In this document: positions 45,431 through 53,813 of the stretch, in pieces
Layout of the letters: each line of letters starts with the position of its first letter
Position numbering within the stretch: position 1 is the stretch's first letter
DNA from: Sandaracinobacteroides saxicola
GTDB taxonomy: Bacteria > Pseudomonadota > Alphaproteobacteria > Sphingomonadales > Sphingomonadaceae
Length of the DNA stretch: 64,000 nucleotides
NCBI RefSeq assembly: GCF_014117445.1
Contig: NZ_CP059851.1
Location: 1,922,001 to 1,986,000 of the forward strand
Direction: 5' to 3'
The notes under the pieces: generated by a model
The model's input: the letters and a program-made list of their open reading frames with translations, nothing else
What the model was told of the DNA's origin: nothing
Databases searched by the model: none
Made by a program: the position numbers and the translations under genes

Positions 45431-46195
45431 TTGAAGATCGGCCTGATGGTCTCCCCCACCCCCGCCGCGCGCGAGGCCGAGGCCGAACTCCGCCCCCTCA
45501 TCGACTTCGTCGATCCCGCGCACGCCGACATCCTCGTCGCGCTCGGCGGCGACGGCTTCATGCTCGACGTCCTGCACCGCATGCTCAACGCGCAGCGCTC
45601 GGTCCCCGTCTTCGGCATGAACCGCGGCACCGTCGGCTTCATGATGAACGCCTGGGCGCCCGACGGCCTCGCCGAACGCCTCGCCGCCGCCCGCGCCTTC
45701 ACGCTCAACCCGCTGCTCATGACCGCGCACAGCATCGAGGGCGAAACCGTCACCAGCCCCGCCATCAACGAGGTCAGCCTGCTGCGCGAAACCCGCCAGG
45801 TCGCCAAGATCGAGATCGCCATCGATGGCCGCGTCCGCCTCTCCGAGCTCGCCTGCGACGGTGTCCTCGTCGCCACGCCGGCCGGCAGCACCGCCTACAA
45901 CCTCAGCGCCCACGGTCCCATCCTGCCGCTCGGCAGCGACCTGCTCGCGCTCACCCCGATCAGCCCCTTCCGCCCCCGCCGCTGGCGCGGCGCCCTGATC
46001 CCGAACGACAGCAGCGTCACCTTCCGCGTGCTCGACCCCGAAAAGCGCCCCGTCAGCGCCGTCGCCGACCAGGTCGAGGTGCGCAATGTCGACAGCGTCA
46101 CCGTGACCACCGACAAGAGCCGCACGCTGACCATGCTGTTCGATCCCGAATATGCGCTGGACGACCGCATCCTGATGGAACAATTTCTGAGCTAG
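45431..46195 (+). CDS. nadK: NAD kinase
   Basis: A 254-residue enzyme that phosphorylates NAD to NADP. It has the GGDG motif in VALGGDGFMLDVLH, the NE motif in INEVSLLRE, and SELACDGVLVATPAGSTAYN. It begins at TTG 45431, four bases after the moaA stop, so is probably co-transcribed with it. Its stop codon is the first part of a palindromic repeat. Confidence 0.92.
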   Translation: MKIGLMVSPTPAAREAEAELRPLIDFVDPAHADILVALGGDGFMLDVLHRMLNAQRSVPVFGMNRGTVGFMMNAWAPDGLAERLAAARAFTLNPLLMTAHSIEGETVTSPAINEVSLLRETRQVAKIEIAIDGRVRLSELACDGVLVATPAGSTAYNLSAHGPILPLGSDLLALTPISPFRPRRWRGALIPNDSSVTFRVLDPEKRPVSAVADQVEVRNVDSVTVTTDKSRTLTMLFDPEYALDDRILMEQFLS

Positions 46196-46245
46196 AGCGC
46201 ATCGCGGAAAAGTGGCACCCGGTTTTCCGCAACCGATGCGCGACC
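46195..46245. repeat. Alphaproteobacterial palindromic repeat, copy 3
   Basis: Outer arms GCGCATCG (46197-46204) and CGATGCGC (46234-46241) around CGGAAAA/TTTTCCG. It starts within the nadK stop codon and lies between nadK and the lipase gene. Confidence 0.78.
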
Positions 46246-46267
46246 ACAAAAGACAGGGGAGAGACCG

Positions 46268-47185
46268 ATGCCGTTCATCCGAGACGATGTGCAGAAACTG
46301 CTCGCCATGCTCGCCGCCACGCCCGGCCCGCAGATGCACGAGGTCGATCCGGCGACCGCGCGCCAGATGTATCAGATGATGGGCCAGCTCGCCGAACGCC
46401 CGGCCAACCCTGCCGTCACCCAGACCGACCTTGCCATCCCCGGCCCCGCCGGCGCGCTGAAGGCCCGGCGCTATGCCCCGCCGTCGCCCGAACCCGGCCG
46501 CGTGCTGCTCTTCTTCCACGGCGGCGGCTGGGTCATCGGCGACCTTGAAACCCACAACAGCCTCTGCTCCGAAATCGCCGCGCTTGCCGGCATGACGGTG
46601 GTCGCCACCGATTACCGCCTCGCCCCCGAAACCCGCTTCCCCGGCGCCGTTCAGGACTGCCTCGCCACGGTGCGCTGGGCGGCGTCCTCCCCGCCCGAAC
46701 TCGGCAGTGTGACCGGCATCATCCTCGCCGGCGACAGCGCCGGCGGCAACCTCAGCGCCGTCTGCGCCCGCGCGCTCCGCCGCGAAGCCCCCATCGTCGC
46801 GCAATGGCTGATCTACCCCGGCGTCGACATGACCGACGCCACCGGCTCCATGACCGAGTTTGCCGAGGGCTACCTCCTCACCGCCGCCGGCATGGCCTGG
46901 TTCGGCGACCATTATGCCGCCGATGTCGACCACGAACATGCCAGCCCGCTCCATTCGGCCGACTGGGACGCGCTGCCCCCCGCGCTGGTCTTCACCTGCG
47001 GCCTCGACCCGCTGCGCGACCAGGGCCGCGCCTACGCCGCCAAACTCATCAGCACCGGCCACCGCGTGATTTTCCGCGAGGCCCCCGGGCAGGTGCACGG
47101 CAGCGCCCAGCTCCGCGGCGCCCTCCCCAGCGCCCAGGCCGACCTCGAAGGCCAGATCGCCGACCTGAAAGCCCTGCTGGCATGA
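46268..47185 (+). CDS. Alpha/beta hydrolase, hormone-sensitive-lipase family
   Basis: A 305-residue cytoplasmic esterase. It has the HSL oxyanion motif FFHGGGWVIGDLE, the nucleophile elbow AGDSAGGNLSAV, DYRLAPETRFPGA, a probable acid in TCGLDPLRDQG and the histidine in GQVHGSAQL. Such enzymes cleave short-chain esters of varied compounds. AGGGGAGAG precedes the ATG. Its stop overlaps the rppH start (ATGA). Confidence 0.9.
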   Translation: MPFIRDDVQKLLAMLAATPGPQMHEVDPATARQMYQMMGQLAERPANPAVTQTDLAIPGPAGALKARRYAPPSPEPGRVLLFFHGGGWVIGDLETHNSLCSEIAALAGMTVVATDYRLAPETRFPGAVQDCLATVRWAASSPPELGSVTGIILAGDSAGGNLSAVCARALRREAPIVAQWLIYPGVDMTDATGSMTEFAEGYLLTAAGMAWFGDHYAADVDHEHASPLHSADWDALPPALVFTCGLDPLRDQGRAYAAKLISTGHRVIFREAPGQVHGSAQLRGALPSAQADLEGQIADLKALLA

Positions 47186-47706
47186 GCGATGCCTACCGGC
47201 CTGGCGCTGACGTTGACGCCTCGGCCTATCGGCCCGGCGTTGGCATCATGCTCGTCAACGGCGAAGGCAAGATCTTCGTCGGCCAGCGCTTCGATTCGGT
47301 GGTGGAGGCGTGGCAGATGCCCCAGGGCGGCATCGACCCCGGCGAGGACCCCTGGACCGCCGCCCGGCGCGAGCTGGAGGAGGAAACCGGCGTCACCCCT
47401 GCCCATGTCGAAAAGATCGCCGAAACCGCCGGCTGGCTCAGCTACGACCTGCCGCCCGAGCTCCGCGCCGTGCTGTGGAAAGGCCGCTACATCGGCCAGC
47501 GCCAGAAATGGTTCGCCTGCCGCTTCACCGGCACCGACGCCGACATCGACATCGCCACCACGCACCCCGAGTTCAAGGCCTGGCGCTGGGCCGACCCCGA
47601 CACCCTCCCCGACCTCATCGTCACCTTCAAACAGGATCTCTACAGGGCCCTGATCGCCGAACTCGGCCCCCATCTTACCCGGCCGACCCGCGCGCCCACA
47701 CCATAA
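47182..47706 (+). CDS. rppH: RNA pyrophosphohydrolase (Nudix)
   Basis: A 174-residue Nudix hydrolase of RppH type, which removes pyrophosphate from mRNA 5' ends to start decay. The Nudix box reads GGIDPGEDPWTAARRELEEE-TG. AYRPGVGIMLVNGEGKIFVGQR and WQMPQGG are family marks. The length is typical. It overlaps the lipase stop and ends just before a convergent dioxygenase gene. Confidence 0.92.
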   Translation: MSDAYRPGADVDASAYRPGVGIMLVNGEGKIFVGQRFDSVVEAWQMPQGGIDPGEDPWTAARRELEEETGVTPAHVEKIAETAGWLSYDLPPELRAVLWKGRYIGQRQKWFACRFTGTDADIDIATTHPEFKAWRWADPDTLPDLIVTFKQDLYRALIAELGPHLTRPTRAPTP

Positions 47707-47715
47707 AACCGCGTT

Positions 47716-48576
47716 TCACGGATAAAACGGCCCCGGCGCCTCCCGCAGCGCCTCATAATGCACCAGCGCCGGCTCGCCCGCCAGCGGCACCGGCACCCCG
47801 TTACGGAACGCCCATTCCCCCCGGTCGCAATCCTCCGCCCGCACATAGCCGTTGATCACCAGCCGCCGCGCATGGCCCGACACATTGGTGCCCGAGGCAT
47901 GCACCAGATAGGGGCTCCACAGCGCGACATCCCCCGGCTCCAGCAGCAGCTCCGCCGTATCCGCCGGGTCCAGCCCCACCGCCCGCAGCGCCTCGTCGCT
48001 CACCGCCTGCCCCAGCACCTCGCCGTCGATCCTCATCGCCAGGTCGCCGTGACGATGGCTCCCCCGCACCACCCGCAGGCATCCTGATTCGGCGGTGTGC
48101 GGATCGACCGCCAGCCCGGTCTGCACATAGCTTGTCGCCAGGTTGCGATAGGCCCATGCCGGCCGCCGGCTGCGGCTGTCCTGGTGCCAGGCGAAATCGC
48201 CGCCGGTCCCCACGCCCCGCGCCTTCCAGTGCAGCTGGTGGATGATCTGCTTCAGGTCGCGCCCGATCAGGGGTTGCAGCAGCTCCACCCAGCGCGGATC
48301 GATGCGCAACGCCGCCATCGCCGCATTGTGATAGGCCGGCCACTGCACCATCCGCACGCGCGGCGCGCCATCGGGCGGCGTGCCCGGCAGGACATTGTAG
48401 AACAGGTTGCCATGGCGATAGCTGCGGCCATGCGCCATTCCCTCCGCATGGATCGCGTCCATCGCCGCGCCGATCGCCGCTACCTCAGCCATCGAAAACA
48501 GGCCGCGCACGATGGCATAACCATCCCGCCGGAACGCCTCCACCATCGCCACCGTGTTTTTCTCTTGCTTTTTCAT
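47716..48576 (-). CDS. Phytanoyl-CoA dioxygenase-family protein
   Basis: A 286-residue iron(II)/2-oxoglutarate oxygenase. The metal motif HxD is in FAWHQDSRSRR, the distal histidine in LVHASGTNVSGHARR, and the 2-oxoglutarate-binding arginine is probably one of those following it. The N-terminal AFRRDGYAIVRGLFS is the family's start. It hydroxylates an unknown small molecule. The start at ATG 48576 (MKKQEKNTV) is preceded by a repeat-rich gap with no clear promoter. It is convergent with rppH. Confidence 0.85.
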   Translation of the reverse strand: MKKQEKNTVAMVEAFRRDGYAIVRGLFSMAEVAAIGAAMDAIHAEGMAHGRSYRHGNLFYNVLPGTPPDGAPRVRMVQWPAYHNAAMAALRIDPRWVELLQPLIGRDLKQIIHQLHWKARGVGTGGDFAWHQDSRSRRPAWAYRNLATSYVQTGLAVDPHTAESGCLRVVRGSHRHGDLAMRIDGEVLGQAVSDEALRAVGLDPADTAELLLEPGDVALWSPYLVHASGTNVSGHARRLVINGYVRAEDCDRGEWAFRNGVPVPLAGEPALVHYEALREAPGPFYP

Positions 48577-48659
48577 CCAGGATTTATTACCATAAAGGTT
48601 AACAAGCGACCCTCTCCCACAACCACTATACGCCAGTGATGACAAAAAGACGGCAAAAA

Positions 48660-48775
48660 TCGCTAAGCCCTTGATTCAGGCTGTCACTTTTTGCGACAAA
48701 CTTTCCAGATTTCCTGCCCGCAACAAACCAACAGCCTCACCCACCCCCCGTCACCCCGGGCTCGACCCGGGGCCC
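48660..48775. repeat. Dispersed repeat A (copy A1) plus REP palindrome
   Basis: A conserved ~80-base segment starts CCCTTGATTCAGGCTGTCAC (48668) and runs through TTTCCAGATTTCCT and CCAACAGCCTCACCCACC. It is followed by the REP unit with arms CCCCGGG/CCCGGGG (48754-48760, 48766-48772). The same pairing occurs at 55906-56010, and a partial copy lies at 56137. Any reading frame through it reflects the repeat rather than a gene. Confidence 0.75.
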
Positions 48776-48789
48776 CTCACACTATCGGC

Positions 48790-49081
48790 TCAATCGCTAA
48801 AGCCCCGCCCCCGCTTGCGGGGGAGGTGTCAGGCAAAGCCTGACGGAGGGGGCCAGCGCGCCCGAACCAACCCCGAACCATCGCCCCTGCGCGGCCAAGC
48901 CGCGCGAACTCGGACCGGGGTCGAGGCGGAGAGTGTGAGAAGAACAAAAGAAAGAAAGAACAAAAAAGCGGGCAAAGCCCGCTTGTCGGACGTGTCGGTT
49001 GGCCACCGGCCAACCGCACGCCGGCCAGGCCTGCGGCGAGTCTGGAAATAGCGCTTTGCGCTATTTCCAGCCGCCTTGGCC
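48790..49081. repeat. Intergenic mosaic with terminator and hairpin module (copy B4)
   Basis: The best-formed copy. In order on the plus strand: a REP-like unit, GCGCGGCCAAGCCGCGC (48892-48908), the terminator stem at 48966-48984, hairpin CGGTTGGCC/GGCCAACCG (48996-49016), linker GCACGCCGGCCAGGCCTGCGG (from 49017), and a 13-bp perfect hairpin CTGGAAATAGCGC/GCGCTATTTCCAG (49042-49070) next to the stop of the lipocalin-like gene. No coding region is seen in 48577-49081. Confidence 0.8.
48960..48984 (-). terminator. Intrinsic terminator of the minus-strand gene at 49082
   Basis: Stem AAGCGGGC/GCCCGCTT (48966-48973, 48977-48984) with an AAA loop; on the minus strand it is followed by a run of six or more T. 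It ends transcription from the lipocalin-like gene after the upstream hairpins. Confidence 0.8.
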
Positions 49082-49582
49082 TTACGCCGCTTTCTTCACC
49101 ATGTCCGCTTCCATCCCGCGCCAATCCCGGCTCACCAGCTTTTCCTCGATCGCCGTCCGCGTCTCCAGCACACCCCCGCGGATCCAATGCCACGTCCGGC
49201 AGCGCTTCTTGCCATCATCGCTCAGCTGGATCATCTCATACAGATACAGCTCCGGGTCCCCCGTCCGCTGCCAGTACAGCACCGTCGTCCGGTTGTTGGT
49301 GTCCAGCGTCATGTCGCTGGCCCAGCCCTTGATCAGGTCATTGTCCCACCAGATGCGCCCGTCGCGATACTCCGCCGGAAACTCCCGCACCTCGGTCCGC
49401 CCGTCCGCCCAGGTGTAATGATTGGTCTGGTGATAGGGAAACGGCCCCTCATCCGGAAAGCGGCAGAACAGCCGGCTCGTGTGCTCGTCCACCAGCTTCC
49501 CCTCGGCATTGTAATAGCGATAGGTGCCGTCCCACACCCCTTCATGCCGCGCCAGCGTCGGCAAATCTTCCTTGATACCCAT
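49082..49582 (-). CDS. Lipocalin-like (DUF3598-type) small protein, paralogue of 448-903
   Basis: A 166-residue cytoplasmic protein with HEGVWDGTYRYYNAEG, YRDGRIWWDNDLIKG and CRTWHWIRGGVLETRT, in the same order as the protein at 448-903. Aromatic residues alternate in strand-like fashion, consistent with a small beta-barrel. It lies 31 bases downstream of the hydrolase gene in a minus-strand unit with a VOC protein. Its position next to catabolic enzymes parallels that of its paralogue inside the hydantoinase locus. Function unknown; a ligand-binding or isomerase-like role is inference. Confidence 0.65.
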   Translation of the reverse strand: MGIKEDLPTLARHEGVWDGTYRYYNAEGKLVDEHTSRLFCRFPDEGPFPYHQTNHYTWADGRTEVREFPAEYRDGRIWWDNDLIKGWASDMTLDTNNRTTVLYWQRTGDPELYLYEMIQLSDDGKKRCRTWHWIRGGVLETRTAIEEKLVSRDWRGMEADMVKKAA

Positions 49583-49613
49583 GACTGTGCTCCTCCTGTC
49601 TCACCTGATTCCG

Positions 49614-51068
49614 TCAACCACCCGCCGCGTCAAGACAGGCGTTCAACAGCGGACGCGCCGCCCGCGCCCGCATCAGCGCCAGATGCCGCACCGCCAGCGC
49701 CTCCGGCGTCGCCTCGGCCACATCGAACGCCCGCGCGGTCGCAGCAGAAGCCGCGAACCACGGCTCGAAAAACGTCTCCGCCCGCAGCATCTGCCAGCCG
49801 CGCTGCAAATGGCCGCCAAAGCGATCCGGCACCAGATCGGGCAGGCCCTGTGCCCGCCACTCCGCCACCGCTCCCTTCGGATCGGCGGCCGCCACCGGCC
49901 CAACCCCCAGCCGCGCCGCCACCGCCGCCGCCAGCCGCACCGACCAGCCGCGCCCCTCGACGGACCGCACCGCCACGCCCAGCGCCGCCACCGCCGCCGC
50001 CACAACCTCCGCCCAATCCGCCAGGCTCTCCGGCGCGCCATCCCAATCGCCGGACAGCCCATGCCCCGGCAGGTCGACCGCCAGCGCCTCCACCCCGAAC
50101 GCACTCGCCGCCCCGCCCGGCGCATGCAGGTGCAGCACCTCCCCGTTGCCGCGCCAATGGATCAACCCGTCGAACCCGGCGGCCGCGACCGGAACGAACC
50201 CCTCGTCCGCCACCTCCACCGCGGTCGCCGCACACGCCGCCGGATGCGCCCGCAGATGCGCCAGCGCCAGCGCCTCCAGTTCGTCCGGCGTCGCCACCCC
50301 TTCTGCCCGCCAATTGGGCGGCAGCGTCCCCAGCCGCGCCAGATGCGCCGCCAGCGGATCGCCCTGATACGCGCTCAGCAGCACCGGCGGAGTCGCCACC
50401 CCCGGCCCCGGCACATCGCGGTTCGCCCGCAGCACCGCGGCATAGCCCAGCCGGAAACTGTCGCCCGCCGCCAGCACCTCCATCACGATCGGATGCACCT
50501 TCCCCGGATCATCATTCGCCATCGGCAAGCGCGCCGCATCATCCGCCCGATACCAGGGGAAGAACCAGCTCTGTTCCAGGATCCGCCCCCACAGCCAGGC
50601 CAGATGCTCGCCATAGGGCAGCGGCAGAAACGCCGGCGTGTAATTCGCACCGAAATCCGCCTTCTCCGCCTCGCTCCACACCGCATAGCCACCGCACGCC
50701 AGCGCGCTGAAGCGATGCGCCGCCCGCTTCACCGCCGTCACCAGGATGATCGCTCCCGAATGAAAGCCGTACGCCCCCACCTGCGGCAGCCCCATCGCAT
50801 CCAGGAAGCCCAGCGCCGCGTCGGCATAATCCTCCACCTGCGGATCGGCCTTGTGCAGCGGCGCGCTGTCCCCGAACCCCGGCGAATCCGGCGCATAGCA
50901 GGTGAAATGCGCCGCCCAGCGCGCCATCACCCCCTCATATTCCCCGCCCGACCGCGGCGACTGGTGCACCAGCAGCAGCGGTGGCCCGGACCCGCATTTC
51001 CGGTAATGCACCCGCCGCAGCGCGCCACTGGTCGCGTCCACGACATCGACAAAATGCCGGGAGATCAT
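49614..51068 (-). CDS. Alpha/beta-fold hydrolase, double-domain
   Basis: A 484-residue protein from ATG 51068. The first ~270 residues are a hydrolase fold with PLLLVHQSPRSGGEYEGV, YAPDSPGFGDSAPLH and a nucleophile elbow GFHSGAII (serine at the elbow). The second half has another hydrolase-like segment, EALAVDLPGHGLSGDW, but without an evident nucleophile elbow, so it may be a degenerate duplicate. The length is well above that of a single hydrolase (~280). It is coupled to the VOC gene upstream (ATGA). Substrate unknown. Confidence 0.75.
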   Translation of the reverse strand: MISRHFVDVVDATSGALRRVHYRKCGSGPPLLLVHQSPRSGGEYEGVMARWAAHFTCYAPDSPGFGDSAPLHKADPQVEDYADAALGFLDAMGLPQVGAYGFHSGAIILVTAVKRAAHRFSALACGGYAVWSEAEKADFGANYTPAFLPLPYGEHLAWLWGRILEQSWFFPWYRADDAARLPMANDDPGKVHPIVMEVLAAGDSFRLGYAAVLRANRDVPGPGVATPPVLLSAYQGDPLAAHLARLGTLPPNWRAEGVATPDELEALALAHLRAHPAACAATAVEVADEGFVPVAAAGFDGLIHWRGNGEVLHLHAPGGAASAFGVEALAVDLPGHGLSGDWDGAPESLADWAEVVAAAVAALGVAVRSVEGRGWSVRLAAAVAARLGVGPVAAADPKGAVAEWRAQGLPDLVPDRFGGHLQRGWQMLRAETFFEPWFAASAATARAFDVAEATPEALAVRHLALMRARAARPLLNACLDAAGG

Positions 51069-51988
51069 GCCGCCATCTCGATCAACTCCATCCGCTCGTC
51101 CGAAGGCCCGATCACGCACGCCACCCGCCGGCCCTCATACAGCGCCCCCTCCCGCCGCACCGGCGGCTCGATGAACGGCGCCCGCACCGCGTCCAGGTCG
51201 CGCACCATGAAGCTCACCATGGCATTGCCCGGCGGCAGCTCGCCTGGCGCGGCTTTCCGGAACACCGCCGCATCCGGATACTGGTCCACCTCGCTCGCCG
51301 GCAGCCGCCCCACCTTCGTCATCGTCATCGCCGTCTGGAAGTCCGCCGGCAGCCCGAAACTCCGGTTGATCATGCTGTAGGGGATCACCCAGGTCTCCCC
51401 CTCCTCGAACCCCAGCGCCTCCACATGAAAGGCCACCGTCCGCGCCCGGTCTTCCGCCGCCAGCACCGCGATGAACATATGGTCCACCTCGGCCGCCGCA
51501 AATGGCAGGTCCAGCCCACCGGAGTCCGCCTTCAGCACCCGGTTCAGGTACAGCACCTCCTCCGCCCGCCCCTTTACCTGGAACGGGATGAAGCTGTCGA
51601 ACCCCGGCACCAGCTTCGGCGCCCCGATCACCTCGAACGCCGCCCGGTCGATGCGTTCATGCAGCGCAAAGGCATCCCTGACCGTCAGCTCATACGCCGC
51701 CCAGCCATAGCTCCCGAGCGCCCGATAGCCCTCCACACCCGACCCGCCCACCAGCCGCAGGAACCCCGGCGCGCCCCCTTCGCCCCGCAGCAGCGCGTAT
51801 GGCTGCGCCACCTGCGCCGGCGCCCCCCAGCTCCGCGCCAGGTCCGTGCTCACCACCCCCTGCTCCACCACGCCCAGCGACAGTTCGCGGGTATAGTCCG
51901 CCAGGCTCGCGGCAAAATCCGGGCAGCTCACCGTCCCGCACTTGATCCGGCCGTGCGTGTCAAAGGCTGCGTCGGGGGAATCGCTCAT
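51065..51988 (-). CDS. VOC-superfamily (glyoxalase/dioxygenase-like) protein
   Basis: A 307-residue protein from ATG 51988. Two vicinal-oxygen-chelate modules are suggested: an N-terminal one around KCGTVSCPDFAASLADYTRE and a C-terminal one around VDHMFIAVLAAEDRARTVAFHVEALGFEEGE, with a final ACVIGPSDERMELIEM. VOC proteins bind a metal and act as glyoxalases, ring-cleaving dioxygenases or epimerases; the metal ligands are only partly evident. It is coupled to the hydrolase gene and diverges from the isocitrate-lyase-like gene 66 bases away. Confidence 0.7.
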   Translation of the reverse strand: MSDSPDAAFDTHGRIKCGTVSCPDFAASLADYTRELSLGVVEQGVVSTDLARSWGAPAQVAQPYALLRGEGGAPGFLRLVGGSGVEGYRALGSYGWAAYELTVRDAFALHERIDRAAFEVIGAPKLVPGFDSFIPFQVKGRAEEVLYLNRVLKADSGGLDLPFAAAEVDHMFIAVLAAEDRARTVAFHVEALGFEEGETWVIPYSMINRSFGLPADFQTAMTMTKVGRLPASEVDQYPDAAVFRKAAPGELPPGNAMVSFMVRDLDAVRAPFIEPPVRREGALYEGRRVACVIGPSDERMELIEMAA

Positions 51989-52054
51989 GTCGCGCAATTT
52001 GTCCGGACATTTGCCCCTCGACAAGCCGCAAATGACGCGGCACTCCATCAGGCG

Positions 52055-52909
52055 ATGAGTGCCGCCGCGCTGAAAGCCCGTCTCGCCGACCCGCGCTTCC
52101 TCCTGGCGCCCGGCGTCGCCGACCCTCTCACCGCCCTCATCGCCGCCGAAGCCGGCCACCAGGCGCTCTTCCTCAGCGGCGCCGGCCTGTCCTTCGCGCA
52201 ATTCGCCCGCCCCGACCTCGGCTTCCACGGCCTCGCGGATCTGGCGGAATCCACCCGCCGCATCACCTCCCGTTGTGCCCTCCCCCTCATCGTCGATGCC
52301 GACACCGGCTTCGGCAACGCCCTTAACGTCGCCGACACCGTCGCCCGCCTCGAAGCCACCGGCGCCGCGGCGATCGTGCTGGAGGATCAAACCGCCCCCA
52401 AACGCTGCGGTCACCTCGCCGGCAAATCCGTCATCCCGTTGCCCGAAGCCGCCGGCAAGATCGCCGCTGCCGTCGCCGCCCGCCGCGCCACCCTCATCAT
52501 CGCCCGCACCGACGCGCTCGCCGTCGAGGGCCTCGAGCCCGCCCTCACCCGCGCCCGCGCCTACGCCGCCGCCGGCGCCGACCTGATTTTTGTGGAGGCC
52601 CCGCTCCACCGTGCCACCCTCTCCACCATCGCCACCCTCCCCGCCCCCCTCGTCGTCAACATGGTGGAGGCCGGGCCCCCCACCCTCTCCGCCGCCGATG
52701 TCGCCGCGCTCGGCTTCCGCATCGCCCTCTTTCCCGTCATGGCCCTGCGCGCCCAGGTCGCCGCCGCCCGCGCGGCCCTCGCCCACCTCCACGCCGCCGG
52801 CACCCCCGCCGCCGCTCCCGTCCCGCTCGCCCCCTTCGCCGACCTCAACAGCCTCACCGGCCTCGACAGCCTCCTCGCCGATGCCGACCGCTTCAAAGGA
52901 ACGTCCTGA
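52055..52909 (+). CDS. Isocitrate lyase/PEP mutase-family enzyme
   Basis: A 284-residue TIM-barrel lyase. It has the family's metal site VDADTGFGNALNVADTV, the loop QTAPKRCGHLAGK with a cysteine at the catalytic position of lyases, and IIARTDALAVEG. That cysteine favours C-C lyase or oxaloacetate decarboxylase activity over PEP mutase. The substrate is unknown; methylisocitrate-like compounds are candidates. The stop overlaps the next start (TGATG), so it works with the isochorismatase-like enzyme. Confidence 0.85.
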   Translation: MSAAALKARLADPRFLLAPGVADPLTALIAAEAGHQALFLSGAGLSFAQFARPDLGFHGLADLAESTRRITSRCALPLIVDADTGFGNALNVADTVARLEATGAAAIVLEDQTAPKRCGHLAGKSVIPLPEAAGKIAAAVAARRATLIIARTDALAVEGLEPALTRARAYAAAGADLIFVEAPLHRATLSTIATLPAPLVVNMVEAGPPTLSAADVAALGFRIALFPVMALRAQVAAARAALAHLHAAGTPAAAPVPLAPFADLNSLTGLDSLLADADRFKGTS

Positions 52910-53592
52910 TGCTCGGAACCCGCATGATCGACGACGGCCAGACCGCCAGGGCGCTGTTCGACGCCGTCATGGCCAATCCCGCCCGCGCCAAGTTCGGCTT
53001 CGGCCGCAAGCTCGCGATTCTGAACGTCGATTTCCAGCGCGCCTACACCGACATCGCCACCTTCAGGACCGCCTACGAAAGCGATCCCCGCCAGATCGAG
53101 CATGTCAACCACCTCAGCCGCCTCGCCCGCCACTGCGGCATGCCCGTCATCTGGACCCGCGTCGGCTTCCGGCCGGACGGCGCCGACGCCGGCGTCTGGG
53201 GCACCCGCACCAACACGCCGGACTCCTTGCAGAACATCGCCATCGGCAGCGAGCGCCACCAGTTCGACCCCCGCTGCGACGTGCAGCCCCAGGACGCCGA
53301 CTATACCAAGCGCATGCCCAGCGCCTTCTTCGAAACCCCCTTGCAAAGCTGGCTCACCTGGCACGGCGTGGACACCATCGTCGTCACCGGCGGCAGCACG
53401 TCCGGCTGCGTCCGCGCCACCGCGGTGGACAGCCTCTCCCACGGCTACCGCACCATCGTGCCGCTCGAAACCTGCGCCGACAAACACGCCAGCTACCACT
53501 ACGCCAACCTCACCGACCTCCAGCTCAAATACGCCGACGTCGAACCGGTCCAGACCGTGCTGGACTGGCTGGAAGCGCAGCCAAAGACCTGA
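52909..53592 (+). CDS. Isochorismatase-family cysteine hydrolase
   Basis: A 227-residue enzyme with the D-K-C triad: aspartate 41 in LAILNVDFQRAY, lysine in DYTKRMPSAFF, and cysteine in GGSTSGCVRATA. The N-terminal extension and sequence style resemble N-carbamoylsarcosine amidohydrolase-type members, which release ammonia and CO2 from N-carbamoyl amino acids. That would fit the hydantoinase genes at the other end of the window, but the two loci are 50 kb apart, so a shared pathway is inference. Coupled to the isocitrate-lyase-like gene. Confidence 0.82.
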   Translation: MLGTRMIDDGQTARALFDAVMANPARAKFGFGRKLAILNVDFQRAYTDIATFRTAYESDPRQIEHVNHLSRLARHCGMPVIWTRVGFRPDGADAGVWGTRTNTPDSLQNIAIGSERHQFDPRCDVQPQDADYTKRMPSAFFETPLQSWLTWHGVDTIVVTGGSTSGCVRATAVDSLSHGYRTIVPLETCADKHASYHYANLTDLQLKYADVEPVQTVLDWLEAQPKT

Positions 53593-53599
53593 CACCCCA

Positions 53600-53713
53600 A
53601 GCCCCTCCCCCACCTGTGGGGGAGGCGACTCGCGCCAGCGAGCGGGAGGGGGCGGCCGGCGCCAGCAACCCGCCCTCCGACCACCCCCGTCACCCCGGGC
53701 TCGACCCGGAGCC
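53600..53713. repeat. Two REP-like palindromes
   Basis: First CCCCTCCCCCACCTGTGGGGG with GGCGACTCGCGCCAGCGAGCGGGAGGGGG, then GTCACCCCGGGCTCGACCCGG (about 53687). Both units recur elsewhere in the window. The remaining bases to 53813 hold no visible gene; a GGAGG ribosome site precedes the next start. Confidence 0.65.
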
Positions 53714-53813
53714 CATTCCGCACACTGCCGCCGTCCGCAAACCACCCACGCCCACATCCCCCTTGAAATCGCCACGTCCCGCGTCACATTAACCACTACG
53801 GAGGCGACAACCG

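Noticed and set aside
48671-49051. Similar short frames at 48671 and 55909, both beginning MIQAVTF
   Set aside because: Their similarity comes from repeat A and the adjoining REP unit in DNA. They run into REP palindromes and have no ribosome site, so they are not counted as genes.
52001-52012. TGTCCGGACA near 52005, resembling the sigma-54 activator site
   Set aside because: The half-sites touch with no 4-base spacer and there is no -24/-12 element following.
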